This document shows, one piece after another, positions 39,074 to 49,668 of a stretch of 64,000 nucleotides of DNA. This DNA comes from Coxiellaceae bacterium (GTDB lineage: Bacteria; Pseudomonadota; Gammaproteobacteria; UBA9339): positions 1-64,000 of the forward strand of contig JAISGM010000004.1 in assembly GCA_031263085.1 (NCBI GenBank), in the 5' to 3' direction. Numbering within the stretch: the first letter of the stretch is position 1; each line of letters starts with the position of its first letter. Below the pieces are notes generated by a model. The model ran no database searches, was not told the origin of the DNA, and was given only the letters and a program-made list of their open reading frames with translations. The position numbers and the translations under genes are program-made.

Positions 39074-39903
39074 AAATCTATCTCTCCAATAAATACTGGT
39101 TCAACTGGCCCAATTATAGAGATATTATTCTCTACTTTATTCCACTCTACACATAAATTACCACCATATAATTTCACTAAAACCTTTTCGTCAATGAGTT
39201 CCCATAATTTTCCAATCACAACTGAAGCACAAGCACCACTACCACAAGCTAATGTCTCATTACTGCCACGCTCATACACTCTCAAAGAAATATGATTTCG
39301 ATCTATTATTTGCATAAAATTCACGTTAATTCGCTCCGGAAACATTTTATGATTAGTAATCAAAGACCCCCAGGAATCAACTGGGGCAGTGGCAATATTA
39401 TCAACTAAAATCACTACATGAGGATTGCCTACTGAAACAGCACCAAACTCAACCTTAATATTATCTAAAAGACATATATTATATCTCAATGATTGTTTAT
39501 TAGCTATAATAGGGATATTTGATGGCTCAAAGTTTGGCCCATCAATTATTGCGGTAACCAATCCATCACTTCTCAAGATTGTTTTTGTAACAGTATTTTT
39601 AGTTGTAAAGATTAATTGCTTTTTGTTGCTAATTTCTTGAATTTCAATAAATTTAGCTAGGCATCTTACGCCATTACCACACTGAAACGCCGAACTACCA
39701 TCAGCATTAAATATCTGATATTCAAAATCAGCAATAAAAGATTTCGGCTGTTGCAATAGTAATACTTGATCACAACCTATGCCGCAATGACGATCAGCTA
39801 ATTTACTAATCAAAGTTCGCGAAGGAATAAATTCTTTAGCAAGAGCATTAATGATAACAAAATCATTACCTAAGCTATGAATTTTAGTAAATGTAAGTTT
39901 CAC
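39070..39903 (-). CDS. dapF: diaminopimelate epimerase
   Basis: DapF interconverts LL- and meso-diaminopimelate, supplying MurE and lysine synthesis. The 277-residue protein has both catalytic cysteines in conserved settings: GNGVRCLAKF in the N-terminal half and ACGSGACAS in the C-terminal half. KIHSLGNDFVII at the start and VSVGNPHVVI in the middle also fit. It lies between lnt and dksA. Confidence 0.96.
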   Translation of the reverse strand: MKLTFTKIHSLGNDFVIINALAKEFIPSRTLISKLADRHCGIGCDQVLLLQQPKSFIADFEYQIFNADGSSAFQCGNGVRCLAKFIEIQEISNKKQLIFTTKNTVTKTILRSDGLVTAIIDGPNFEPSNIPIIANKQSLRYNICLLDNIKVEFGAVSVGNPHVVILVDNIATAPVDSWGSLITNHKMFPERINVNFMQIIDRNHISLRVYERGSNETLACGSGACASVVIGKLWELIDEKVLVKLYGGNLCVEWNKVENNISIIGPVEPVFIGEIDL

Positions 39904-39911
39904 GGTTAATT

Positions 39912-41432
39912 TTAGATACTAGATTTTCTTTTAATCCATGACCACCACAACCCTAACAAGGATAACAGAAACCATAGATATTTACCAAATACTACCCAAG
40001 GTGTTTTACCTACAAAATTTTGGACATTAGCATTAAGCACTGATTGTTTAAATTCAGGCGCTTTCTCCACAATCTCTCCCTTATGATTTATTATCGCAGT
40101 AATTCCGGTATTAGCAGCAAATAACTGATAACGTCCAACTTCAAGAGATCTCATTCTAGCAATTTCTAGGTGCTGAAATGAAGCAATGGACTGCCCAAAC
40201 CAACTATCATCGCAAACAGTAAGTAACATGCCTGCTTTGGGTATATAATTTAATACCAAATAGGGATAAGCTATTTCGTAACAAATGAATGGGGCAAAAA
40301 CAATATTATGTACAACAAAATTTGGTTGATCATTTGATCCATTAATAAAATCTGACATAGGAATAATAAAAAAGCGATGGAAACGAGATAGAATGAATCT
40401 AAAAGGTAAATATTCTCCGAATGGAACTAGGTGTCGTTTATAATATTTAATATTTTCATCGACACCTAAAGTAATAATTCCATTATACGAATGATTCTTT
40501 TCTTTCAAGGGAATTCCGCTTAAAATTGCAATACCGTTCCTTTTAGCCATTAAAGATAATGATTTTAAATAAGATTGTATATCTTCAGGATAAGCTGGAA
40601 TTGCAGTTTCTGGCCAAACAATAATTTTACTCGAAAAATTCTTGGCTGTTAAAAAAGCATAAGTATTTAAAATATTTATTAGTTCGTCTTTTTGCCATTT
40701 TTGTTTTTGTGAAAAATTACCTTGAATCAAACTTACCTGTATCGGTTCACCAATTGGTTGAGTCCAATTGATTCTAGAAAAAATCCATCCTAGATTCCAC
40801 AATAAAACTATAAGCAATACTAAACTAATCACAAGTTTTTTGCGATTACGAAAAAGTAATATACAAAAAGACGCACCAGCAGTTTCAGCAATTACTAAAG
40901 AAACGCCATATATCCCAAAAATCGTAGCCCAACCACGTAAAGGAGAATCTATATGACTATAACCCAAAAACAACCATGGAAAACCACTAAAAAACCATCC
41001 TCTAATCCATTCTAACAATGCAAAACTAATAGGAAATACCAATAAAAACTTGATTAGACTGATTCCTGGAAAAAAACTATTTAATAGATAACCAAAAGTA
41101 GCATAATAGAAAGCTAAGAAAATTACTAATAAAGCTACAACTAATCCAGCAAATAATGACGATATACCGCCATAATGATGAATACTAATATATAACCAAT
41201 GAATCCCATAACCAAAAAATGATATACCAAACAATCCTCCATACCAAAACGCCATCTTAGTAGATGATAGCGACCAGATAAACAATAATAAAATTAATGA
41301 AAATTCAGCTAATAAATAACAACCGAATGGTGCAAAAGCAAAAGGTAGTATTATGCCGCTAATAAAAGCAGTTATTCCTAAATACGGATCACGGTAAAAT
41401 TTTTCTGTCAATTTCAGCGATCTCTTCATCAT
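39912..41432 (-). CDS. lnt: apolipoprotein N-acyltransferase
   Basis: Lnt adds the third acyl chain to lipoproteins in the inner membrane, needed for their sorting by Lol. The ATG at 41432 gives 506 residues; a TTG six codons upstream is less likely. About six N-terminal membrane helices precede a nitrilase-like periplasmic domain with the catalytic Glu in WPETAIPAYP, the PFGEYLPFR loop and the catalytic Cys in FICYEIAYP. A final membrane helix is followed by a basic tail. Its lipoprotein clients in this window include Pal, LptE and the LpoA-like protein. Confidence 0.95.
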   Translation of the reverse strand: MMKRSLKLTEKFYRDPYLGITAFISGIILPFAFAPFGCYLLAEFSLILLLFIWSLSSTKMAFWYGGLFGISFFGYGIHWLYISIHHYGGISSLFAGLVVALLVIFLAFYYATFGYLLNSFFPGISLIKFLLVFPISFALLEWIRGWFFSGFPWLFLGYSHIDSPLRGWATIFGIYGVSLVIAETAGASFCILLFRNRKKLVISLVLLIVLLWNLGWIFSRINWTQPIGEPIQVSLIQGNFSQKQKWQKDELINILNTYAFLTAKNFSSKIIVWPETAIPAYPEDIQSYLKSLSLMAKRNGIAILSGIPLKEKNHSYNGIITLGVDENIKYYKRHLVPFGEYLPFRFILSRFHRFFIIPMSDFINGSNDQPNFVVHNIVFAPFICYEIAYPYLVLNYIPKAGMLLTVCDDSWFGQSIASFQHLEIARMRSLEVGRYQLFAANTGITAIINHKGEIVEKAPEFKQSVLNANVQNFVGKTPWVVFGKYLWFLLSLLGLWWSWIKRKSSI

Positions 41433-41495
41433 GTGAATATTATCCAACAAATTTTATTTACTATAATATCCTAGAATGCTATTTTATAGAAATAT

Positions 41496-43934
41496 ATGCA
41501 CTCCTCATATCAACCTCAATTAATAGAGCAAGAGACACAAAAATTCTGGAAAGATACTAAAGCTTTTGAAGTAACAGAGATTTCCAATAAACCAAAATTC
41601 TATTGTTTATCAATGTTACCCTACCCTAGTGGGCAAATTCACATGGGTCATGTACGCAATTATACTATCGGAGATACAATTGCACGTTACCAAAAAATGT
41701 TAGGCAAAAATGTTTTGCAACCACTAGGGTGGGATGCCTTTGGACTACCGGCTGAGAATGCCGCACTACGTAACAAACTTACCCCATCAGTCTGGACTTA
41801 TAACAACATTAAACAAATGAAGAGCACAATTAAACGACTAGGATTTGCTATTGATTGGTCACGAGAAATCACTACTTGCAAACCAGAATACTACAAGTTT
41901 GAACAGGAGCTTTTTTTAAAAATGTATAAGAAAGGATTATCTTACAAAAAAAAATCTGTTGTTAATTGGGATCCTGTTGATCAAACTGTACTTGCTAATG
42001 AACAAGTTATAGATGGTAAAGGATGGCGATCTGGAGCATTAATAGAACGCAAAGAAATCTCACAATGGTTTTTAAAAATTACTGCATATGCTGATGAGCT
42101 TTTGAATGATCTAACCAATTTAACTGGATGGCCAAAACAAGTATGTTCCATGCAATATAATTGGATCGGAAAATCCATGGGATTAGAAATAGCATTTCCA
42201 TTAACTACTAACAATAGAAAAATAATAATTTTTACCACTAGACCTGATACTATTTTTGGCGCAACCTATTTAGCTATTGCCCCAGAACATGAACTGGCGA
42301 TAAATGTTGCCAAAAGCAATAGAACTGTAGCAACTTTTTTAAAGAAATGTCGTAACATAAAAAACAATGTAGAAGAATTGGCAATTCTTGACAAAGAAGG
42401 ACATGATACTGGTCTTTTCGCACTTAATCCTTTAAGTGGCGAAGAAATTCCTATTTGGATAGCAAATTTTGTCATCATGGAATATGGTAGCGGCGCTATC
42501 ATGGGGGTTCCAGCTCATGATAAAAGAGATTTTGAATTCGCTAAAAAATATCAATTAAAAATCAAACCAGTAATAAAATCCACGAATAATAGCACCTACA
42601 ATATAAATCAAGCAGCGTTTACAGATTATGGCATTTTATTTAATTCAGGAAAATTCTCTAATTTAAATTCAATGGAAGCTTGTACTGCTATTGCTGATTA
42701 TATAACTAAAAATAAATTAGGAATACGTAAAATTCATTATCGCTTACAGGATTGGGGAATTTCACGACAACGCTATTGGGGGACTCCGATTCCAATAATT
42801 AATTGCGAACAATGCGGTATTGTGCCAGTGCCAATCAAAGATTTACCAGTAGTTTTACCAGAAAATTTAGTACTGGATAATCCTAAGTCACCACTTCAAG
42901 ATTTAGCATCATTTATCAATGTCACCTGTCCAAAATGTAATGGTAAAGCGCAACGTGAAACCGATACCTTTGATACTTTTGTGGAATCATCTTGGTATTA
43001 CGTACGTTATTCGTGTGTCGACCAAAATAAAACCATGACAGATGAGCGCACTAAGTATTGGTTACCAGTGGATCAGTATATTGGCGGAATCGAACACGCG
43101 ATTCTACATCTTTTATATGCAAGATTCATCTATAAAGTAATGCGTGATGAAGGTATAGTTAATCATAGTGAACCATTTACTAAATTATTAACTCAAGGAA
43201 TGGTACTAAAAGATAACGCTAAAATGTCTAAATCAAAAAATAATATTGTATCGCCATTAGAACTTCTCGATGTTTATGGTGCAGATACCATAAGATTATT
43301 CATAATTTTTGCTTCTCCTCCTGAACAATCTCTAGAATGGTCACAAAATGGTATCGAAGGGGCATATCGCTTCTTAAAAAGACTATATACATTTGCTTAC
43401 GATCATAAAAAACTAATAAGTAGTTTCAACAAACAACAGATTACTATATTGCCAGAAGATTCAAAACCGATACAAAACAAAATTCTTACTATTATGAATC
43501 AGGCTTATTCAGATATGGAGCGTTTACATTTAAATACAGTTGTATCTGCAGCTATGAAACTATTCAAGTTACTCGGTAATATTAAAAATAATCGAATGAT
43601 TTACGAAGGTTTTAGTATTTTACTTCTCCTTCTAAATCCAATCACCCCTCATATTACCCATTATCTATGGAAAAAATTAGAATTCAAGGGAAATATCGCC
43701 GAAACTAAATGGCCACAACCAAATAACATTGCTATAACTAAAAATACAACAGATATTGTCGTACAAATAAATGGGAAAAAACGCGGCATAATTACCGTAG
43801 CAGCTTCTGCAGATGAAAACATTATCAAAAAAACGGCTCTCGATCAAAAAAATATCTTGCGTTTCATTGGACAAAAAACTATTACTAAAATGATAGTGGT
43901 TCCAACTAAATTGATTAATATAGTATTAGCCTAA
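41496..43934 (+). CDS. leuS: leucyl-tRNA synthetase
   Basis: LeuS charges tRNA-Leu and edits errors. The 812-residue protein has the class I HIGH motif as HMGH (49-52, in [14 protein letters not shown]), the editing CP1 domain with [19 protein letters not shown] and the aspartate-containing [13 protein letters not shown], a zinc-like region, and KMSKS (in AKMSKSKNN). The length is slightly below E. coli (860). It begins lptE-holA, the conserved gammaproteobacterial order, and diverges from lnt. Confidence 0.97.
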   Translation: MHSSYQPQLIEQETQKFWKDTKAFEVTEISNKPKFYCLSMLPYPSGQIHMGHVRNYTIGDTIARYQKMLGKNVLQPLGWDAFGLPAENAALRNKLTPSVWTYNNIKQMKSTIKRLGFAIDWSREITTCKPEYYKFEQELFLKMYKKGLSYKKKSVVNWDPVDQTVLANEQVIDGKGWRSGALIERKEISQWFLKITAYADELLNDLTNLTGWPKQVCSMQYNWIGKSMGLEIAFPLTTNNRKIIIFTTRPDTIFGATYLAIAPEHELAINVAKSNRTVATFLKKCRNIKNNVEELAILDKEGHDTGLFALNPLSGEEIPIWIANFVIMEYGSGAIMGVPAHDKRDFEFAKKYQLKIKPVIKSTNNSTYNINQAAFTDYGILFNSGKFSNLNSMEACTAIADYITKNKLGIRKIHYRLQDWGISRQRYWGTPIPIINCEQCGIVPVPIKDLPVVLPENLVLDNPKSPLQDLASFINVTCPKCNGKAQRETDTFDTFVESSWYYVRYSCVDQNKTMTDERTKYWLPVDQYIGGIEHAILHLLYARFIYKVMRDEGIVNHSEPFTKLLTQGMVLKDNAKMSKSKNNIVSPLELLDVYGADTIRLFIIFASPPEQSLEWSQNGIEGAYRFLKRLYTFAYDHKKLISSFNKQQITILPEDSKPIQNKILTIMNQAYSDMERLHLNTVVSAAMKLFKLLGNIKNNRMIYEGFSILLLLLNPITPHITHYLWKKLEFKGNIAETKWPQPNNIAITKNTTDIVVQINGKKRGIITVAASADENIIKKTALDQKNILRFIGQKTITKMIVVPTKLINIVLA

Positions 43935-43944
43935 ATCAAAATAA

Positions 43945-44475
43945 ATGATTAAATTATCAACATTTCTGAATTTTGCAACAATAACTACTAGCTACTTAAT
44001 ACTAACAGGATGTGGATTTACTCGCAATATAGAATCTCCGCCACCTACAATTAGGAAAATATATTATCAAACAGAACGCGCCTACGAACCATTAGAAATC
44101 AAATTAAAAAAGAAACTAAAGCATCGAGGCATTATTTTGCTAGAGACACCAGAAAAATCGTCACCGATAATTAATATTAAATCCGAGTATAACTATAACA
44201 CTAACCATAGTATTTCTAGTATTCGAGCACGTACTTATACTCTAATTTATACTGTCACCATTAATATTACAGATTTTCATCATAAAGCATTATTATCACC
44301 ACAAATTATCACAGCCACTCGCATTATAAATCTACAACCAAACGAAATATTTGAACTAACGCCTCAAATTAAAATAATAAAACAAAAAATGATAGAGGAG
44401 CTGATATTAAGGATATTTAATGTGCTAGGATCCCCGGAAACTACCAAAGCTTTGAAATATGAAAGTAAGAGTTGA
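43945..44475 (+). CDS. lptE: LPS-assembly lipoprotein LptE
   Basis: LptE plugs the LptD barrel and helps insert LPS in the outer leaflet. The 176-residue product has a lipoprotein signal with lipobox LTGC (Cys at 23) followed by GFTRNIESPP, the normal start of mature LptE, then a mixed alpha/beta domain. Sequence conservation of this family is low; the call rests on lipobox, size and position between leuS and holA. It overlaps holA by 17 bases. Confidence 0.9.
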   Translation: MIKLSTFLNFATITTSYLILTGCGFTRNIESPPPTIRKIYYQTERAYEPLEIKLKKKLKHRGIILLETPEKSSPIINIKSEYNYNTNHSISSIRARTYTLIYTVTINITDFHHKALLSPQIITATRIINLQPNEIFELTPQIKIIKQKMIEELILRIFNVLGSPETTKALKYESKS

Positions 44476-45463
44476 TCAGCTTGATAAGATTTTAAAAAAA
44501 GAAATAATGTCATTATATTTTGTGAGCGGTAATGAATGGTTTTTGGTACAAGACGCTTGCAATATTATTCGCAAAGCTGCAATTTCATTTGGTTATAAAG
44601 AACAAAAAATTTTTTATGTCGAATCAGGCTTTAATTGGGAGTATTTTTTAAATAGTATTGATAATACTTCACTTTTTAATAATCTATCATTAATAGAATT
44701 ACATCTTAAAGATAAATTAACCTCTACTGGAAGTAAGATTATACAACGTTATGCGGAACATCAGCCAGCAAATAAAATTTTATTAATAATTGCCCCCAGA
44801 ATTGATTCTGCGCAACAAAAAACAGCATGGTTTAAAGCAATAAATGTTTATGGTTGTTGTTTATTTATATGGCCTCTTAAAGAAAAACAAATACTACCTT
44901 GGATAGCTAATCGCATGTTGCATGCTGGCTTAAAAACAGATCATCGAGGTTTAAAATTATTAGCTGATAATACATCAGGAAATTTACTAGCAACAAATCA
45001 AGAAATTGAAAAAATAACTATTCTTTATGGCAAGGGGCAAATAACCGCAGAACAAATTGAAAAAATATTAACTGATAACACACATTATAATATATATAAT
45101 TTACTCGACGCAATTACCAATAACATTCCGTTTCTTATTAATAAAATTTTAATTAAACTCAGAAATGAACATACTGATCCAGCATTAATTTTATGGACTA
45201 TCACTAATGAATTACGCTCATCAATCAAACTTAGTTATACTATAAAACAAGGAGTTAATACCGAAGAGGCGTTTATTCAACACAACATTGAATCTAAACG
45301 CAAACCTTTAATTAAAAAAATTCTTTCTAAATATAATCTAGGACAACTAGAAAATCTCCTCAAAAGAGTTTTTGATATTGATCTCATGATAAAAGGAGCT
45401 AATACTCAAAATCTACCATGGCATGAGATAGAATGGATATATTTAGATTTAAGTAGATCTTAA
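44459..45463 (+). CDS. holA: DNA polymerase III delta subunit
   Basis: HolA is the clamp-loader wrench subunit that opens the beta clamp. The 334-residue protein has the delta N-terminal domain beginning IMSLYFVSGNEWFLVQDACN, then the helical linker and collar domain with NIYNLLDAITN and the late PALILWTITNELR helix. It follows the normal leuS-lptE-holA order; nadD, often next, is absent. Confidence 0.93.
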   Translation: MKVRVDQLDKILKKEIMSLYFVSGNEWFLVQDACNIIRKAAISFGYKEQKIFYVESGFNWEYFLNSIDNTSLFNNLSLIELHLKDKLTSTGSKIIQRYAEHQPANKILLIIAPRIDSAQQKTAWFKAINVYGCCLFIWPLKEKQILPWIANRMLHAGLKTDHRGLKLLADNTSGNLLATNQEIEKITILYGKGQITAEQIEKILTDNTHYNIYNLLDAITNNIPFLINKILIKLRNEHTDPALILWTITNELRSSIKLSYTIKQGVNTEEAFIQHNIESKRKPLIKKILSKYNLGQLENLLKRVFDIDLMIKGANTQNLPWHEIEWIYLDLSRS

Positions 45464-45766
45464 TATAAGATATAAATCATCAACTACTGTCTTCCAATTA
45501 ATTTAATTTCTCTTTTCATGATTAATAATTCTAATGAAAATTTGCTATAACAAACTCATGCGTAATAGTAAACTATTCTAGTTAGAACACAAGAAAGTAT
45601 GAAATAAAAAATCTTAAACAAATATATTTAATAAATAATTATGATAATGATATTCCAATGAAAATTAATTGAAAATCAAGTATTATATTGACAATGGATC
45701 AAACCAATAAAACAATTATTTATGAAATCAAAGATGTAGATTCTAATCATAATCATTGAGCTTCTA
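45464..45766. other. intergenic region before mrdA
   Basis: These 303 bases hold no gene that I recognise. A TTGACA at 45688-45693 with AACAAT 17 bases later (45711-45716) is a possible promoter for mrdA. No terminator for leuS-lptE-holA was found. Confidence 0.4.
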
Positions 45767-47617
45767 ATGTTTAAACAACAACTCAAAAATTATTCTCAAG
45801 AGTCCAAGAAATTCAAAAAACGGATATTAATCTCCGCTATCATTATGGTGAGTTCAATAATTCTCTTAATTAGCCGTTTATTTTATATGCAAATCGGGGA
45901 TAATTATCTATATGCTAAAATGGCATCTAGAAATCAATTAGAATATTTACCAATCGAGCCCAATCGTGGATTAATTTATGATCGTAACGGTATATTGCTA
46001 GCAGAAAACTTTCCAAATTTTAATCTAAATATTAATTACGAAAAAAACATAAAAAACACTATCGCTAATCTTTCAACTATTTTTGATATTAGCCAAACTA
46101 ATCTTAAGCAATTTAATAAATCCTTTCGACATCATCGTCACTTTGAATCTACTTCTATTAAATTTAAATTAACTCCAGAAGAAGTAGCTACATTTTACAT
46201 TAATCAAGATAATTTTCCTTCAGTCTGTATAGATACTCAGATAATCCGTCACTATCCTCTCGCGGAAGAACACGCTGTAATTGTTGGTTATGTTGGTAGG
46301 CTTGATAAGCAGGATTTAAAAAATATTAATACCAATAATTATAATGCCAACGCCTTCATTGGTAAAATTGGCATTGAAAAATATTACGAAAATATTCTAC
46401 GTGGTAAAATTGGTTATAAAATTATTGAAACAGATGCCAGTGGTCGCGCTACGCGTATTTTAAAAATTCTTCACCCGATTTCAGGAAAAAATCTATATCT
46501 AACAATTGACAGTAAACTTCAAAGAATTGCACAAAAATCCCTAAATAAAGAACTGGGTGCAGTTGTAGCAATTGATCCAACTAATGGAGAAATTTTGGCT
46601 TTAGTTAGCAACCCAACATATGATCCTAATTTATTTGTTAATGGAATTGATATGACCACTTTAAATAAATTACTACTTGCTGAAAGTAAACCACTATATA
46701 ATCGCGCTACTAGAAGTATTTTTCCATTTGGCTCAACTATTAAACCATTTATTGCCTTGCAAGGATTAGATACAGGAGTAATTACTTCAGACTTTAAAAT
46801 TAATGATCCTGGATGGTTTAAATTAGAAAAAAACAAACATATTTATCGTGATTGGATTTATAACGGTCACGGTACAGTAGATGTTACCAAAGCAATCACA
46901 GAATCATGTAATACTTTTTTTTATACTATCGGTATTAAGCTAGGTATTGAACAAATAGATTTTATTTTAGAGCAATTCGGTTTCGGTAAACCAGTTAATA
47001 TCGGAATTTTAGAAGAATCTGCAGGAATTGTTGCCTCACCACAAAATAAACTAAAATACACTGGCAAACATTGGTATATTGGTGACACAATTAACTCAAG
47101 TATTGGTCAGGGTGATATGAAAACTACGTTAATACAACTAGCTTCAGCAGTAGGGACAATAGCGATGCGCGGCCAAAGATTTCAGCCTCATCTTTTATAT
47201 GCTATTCAAGAACCGTCTGGTGAAAAAATATTTCAAACTATTACGCATTTACCACCTATAATACTAAAAACTCCAAAAAATTGGGACATTGTAATTAATG
47301 CGATGAAGAGTGTGGTAATGAATCCAGAGGGAACTGCTTATCGACGTTTTGGCGCAGATAATTTATCATATACTATAGCTGGAAAGACAGGTGGCGCGCA
47401 ATTGTATCATCATAAAATAGTCAATGAAAATCCGGGGTCAGTAAGTGAAAAAAATATTCCAAAACATCTACGCAATCACAATTTATTTATTGCTTTTGCT
47501 CCTATCGAAAATCCTAAACTAGCCATAGCAATAATAACCGAAAACAGTAATCAGGCAGTACAAGCAGCTAGAAAAATTTTTGATTATTATTTAATTACTT
47601 CAGCGCAAAATAAATAG
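45767..47617 (+). CDS. mrdA: peptidoglycan D,D-transpeptidase MrdA (PBP2)
   Basis: PBP2 cross-links wall material during elongation with RodA. The 616-residue protein has one membrane helix (about 18-37), a pedestal domain beginning PIEPNRGLIYDRNGILLAEN, and transpeptidase motifs S323-TIK326, S380-C-N382 and K540-T-G. The SCN variant and the long pedestal distinguish PBP2 from FtsI in this window (SSN). rodA does not follow; the next genes are a phosphate-transport pair. Its presence suggests rod-like elongation. Confidence 0.95.
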   Translation: MFKQQLKNYSQESKKFKKRILISAIIMVSSIILLISRLFYMQIGDNYLYAKMASRNQLEYLPIEPNRGLIYDRNGILLAENFPNFNLNINYEKNIKNTIANLSTIFDISQTNLKQFNKSFRHHRHFESTSIKFKLTPEEVATFYINQDNFPSVCIDTQIIRHYPLAEEHAVIVGYVGRLDKQDLKNINTNNYNANAFIGKIGIEKYYENILRGKIGYKIIETDASGRATRILKILHPISGKNLYLTIDSKLQRIAQKSLNKELGAVVAIDPTNGEILALVSNPTYDPNLFVNGIDMTTLNKLLLAESKPLYNRATRSIFPFGSTIKPFIALQGLDTGVITSDFKINDPGWFKLEKNKHIYRDWIYNGHGTVDVTKAITESCNTFFYTIGIKLGIEQIDFILEQFGFGKPVNIGILEESAGIVASPQNKLKYTGKHWYIGDTINSSIGQGDMKTTLIQLASAVGTIAMRGQRFQPHLLYAIQEPSGEKIFQTITHLPPIILKTPKNWDIVINAMKSVVMNPEGTAYRRFGADNLSYTIAGKTGGAQLYHHKIVNENPGSVSEKNIPKHLRNHNLFIAFAPIENPKLAIAIITENSNQAVQAARKIFDYYLITSAQNK

Positions 47618-47893
47618 CGTACATAATAAAAAATATTATTACTAATCGCTAAACATGGTATCATTATGTTTAGGATGCAAAATTACAACTTTTAGATATA
47701 TTAATTAAGGGCTTATATATTATTTAAGGACAATCTGACTATACATCTATTAATTGTTAGTATTATAAATGCATTATATACTGCGAAAATTGGACGTTTT
47801 TAAAAAACATTATTTTTATGGAATAGATCAAATTTCTATTTCCTCTAATAGAATTAATCATGTTATGTGAATTAAGTTTGTTGGTAAGGAGTA

Positions 47894-48517
47894 ATGACAA
47901 TGTTTAGTTTGATTCCTAAAGAAGAAAAATTTTTTGTCATGTTTAACGAAATGGCAAAAAATATTGTAGCAGGGGCAATAGCCATAAAAGAGATGCTTGA
48001 TCACTTTGATAATCCTATAAAAAGCCAACGTCTCGTTAAAGAAATTGAACATAAAGGAGACACCCAAACTCATAATCTCATTAAAAAATTAAATGAAAGC
48101 TTTATTACTCCATTTGACCGCGAAGATATCTACGCTCTTGCTGCTGCTTTGGATGATATAGTTGATAATATTGATATTGCAACTCAACATATTGTTATCT
48201 ACCATATTGATCGAATTACTACTGAAGCTAAAGAATTAGGTTTTATCATTCTTAAAGCATGTCAGGCTATTGAAAAAACGATATTAGTGTTGGAGAAACA
48301 ACCACAAAAAATTTCCGATTTTTGTGTTGAAATAAATTCTCTCGAAAATGAAGCTGATAGAATACGCGCTAATGCTATTAGTCATCTATTCGATGAAGAA
48401 AAAAATCCTATTCAATTAATTAAATGGAAAGAAATTTATGAAAATTTAGAATTAATAACCGACAAATGCGAAGATGCTGCTAATATTTTAGAAAGTATAG
48501 TAGTAAAAAATGCCTGA
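47894..48517 (+). CDS. DUF47/PhoU-like phosphate transport accessory protein
   Basis: A 207-residue helical protein of the DUF47 (PhoU-like) family, predicted as paired three-helix bundles. The family signature IEHKGDTQTHNLIKKLNESFITPFDREDIYAL is seen in the first half (KGDTQTHN, then PFDREDIY). Such proteins accompany Pit-type phosphate carriers and are thought to modulate them. It is preceded by GGTAAGGAG and overlaps pit by eight bases, so the two are coupled. The 276 bases upstream show no clear promoter or Pho box. Confidence 0.88.
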   Translation: MTMFSLIPKEEKFFVMFNEMAKNIVAGAIAIKEMLDHFDNPIKSQRLVKEIEHKGDTQTHNLIKKLNESFITPFDREDIYALAAALDDIVDNIDIATQHIVIYHIDRITTEAKELGFIILKACQAIEKTILVLEKQPQKISDFCVEINSLENEADRIRANAISHLFDEEKNPIQLIKWKEIYENLELITDKCEDAANILESIVVKNA

Positions 48518-49514
48518 AACTAACCTCCTAATATTGATATTAATAATTATCACGACCTTAGTGTTTGATTATGTAAACGGCTTCAGTGACTCAGCCAATG
48601 CAATTGCTGCTTGTGTATCAACAAGAGCGCTTTCTATGCGTTCGGCAATAATTATGGCTGCTTCATTTAATCTGATTGGTGCTTTAATTTCAACCAGAGT
48701 TGCTGAAACAATAGGCACTGGTATAATAGAAACTAATAGTATTACACTAATAGTTCTGCTATCTGGTATTATTGGAGCAATTGTTTGGTCGTTAATTACA
48801 TGGTTCTTTGCTATACCATCATCGTCAACTCATGCCCTAGTTGGCGGAATAATTGGAGCATCAGTAGCACATACTGGGTTCTCTTCACTATGCTGGACAG
48901 GAATTAAAAAAATCATACTTGCTTTAGTTTTATCACCGACTATAGGATTGATAACAGGTTTCTGGTTAATGATTGTTTTGCTTTGGTTAAGTCGTAACTT
49001 TCATCCGAATAAACTTAATAAAAACTTTCGTAAATTACAAATAATCTCTGCAGCATATATGGCTTTCTCTCATGGTACTGCAGATGCTCAAAAATCAATG
49101 GGAATATTAACCATAGCTCTAATTAGTTATGGGGCATTAAAAACCTTCACAGTACCATGGATTGTAATATGTTCCTGTGCATTAACAATATCTTTAGGTA
49201 CAGCTATTGGTGGTTGGCGAATAATTAAAACTATTGGCAAAGACTTTGTAAAATTAAAACCTATTCATGGTTTTTGCGCTCAAACCTCCGCTGCAAGCGT
49301 AGTGCTTATAGCATCAATTTTTGGTTTACCAAGCAGTACCACTCATATAGTAACTTCGTCAATTCTTGGCGTAGGATTAACTAAAAGACTATCAGCTGTT
49401 AACTGGAAAATAGCTAGAAATATTCTATTGGTATGGCTTATAACTATTCCAGCATCAAGCATAGTATCTTTTTTACTTTGCATTACTTTAAACATTATTT
49501 TACCTAGATCTTAG
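48510..49514 (+). CDS. inorganic phosphate transporter, Pit/PHO4 family
   Basis: A 334-residue carrier with about ten membrane helices, driven by proton or sodium gradient and taking up (metal-)phosphate. The duplicated PHO4 signatures are present: DYVNGFSDSANAIA near residue 19 and FSHGTADAQKSMG in the second half, each followed by the partner helix GLPSSTTH or IPSSSTHALVGG. It is shorter than E. coli PitA (499), in line with the compact DUF47-linked type. A strong inverted repeat beyond the gene ends the transcript. Confidence 0.92.
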   Translation: MPETNLLILILIIITTLVFDYVNGFSDSANAIAACVSTRALSMRSAIIMAASFNLIGALISTRVAETIGTGIIETNSITLIVLLSGIIGAIVWSLITWFFAIPSSSTHALVGGIIGASVAHTGFSSLCWTGIKKIILALVLSPTIGLITGFWLMIVLLWLSRNFHPNKLNKNFRKLQIISAAYMAFSHGTADAQKSMGILTIALISYGALKTFTVPWIVICSCALTISLGTAIGGWRIIKTIGKDFVKLKPIHGFCAQTSAASVVLIASIFGLPSSTTHIVTSSILGVGLTKRLSAVNWKIARNILLVWLITIPASSIVSFLLCITLNIILPRS

Positions 49515-49624
49515 TATGGAATAACTAAACCATTAATAGTTTTAATTATAATCAAATATAGCTGGTCTATAAAAATAGAAACATGTCACTGAAATTATAA
49601 AAATTTCTAGACTGGTCCTGTTAC

Positions 49625-49661
49625 AAAATATATTTGCTATCTATGATAGCAAATATATTTT
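49625..49661. terminator. bidirectional terminator between pit and the mevalonate operon
   Basis: A perfect 17-bp inverted repeat (49625-49641 and 49645-49661, loop TAT). The arms begin with AAAA and end with TTTT, so on either strand the hairpin carries its own T tract. It lies between convergent genes, seven bases beyond the permease stop and about 110 beyond pit. Confidence 0.85.
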
Positions 49662-49668
49662 ATACAAT

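Noticed and set aside
45630..45660. Fur-box-like sequence (TGATAAT half site) before mrdA
   Set aside because: Only one heptamer fits; the other half matches poorly and such words are common in AT-rich DNA.
47620..47645. AT-only hairpin after mrdA as terminator
   Set aside because: The stem has no G/C pairs and no T tract follows.
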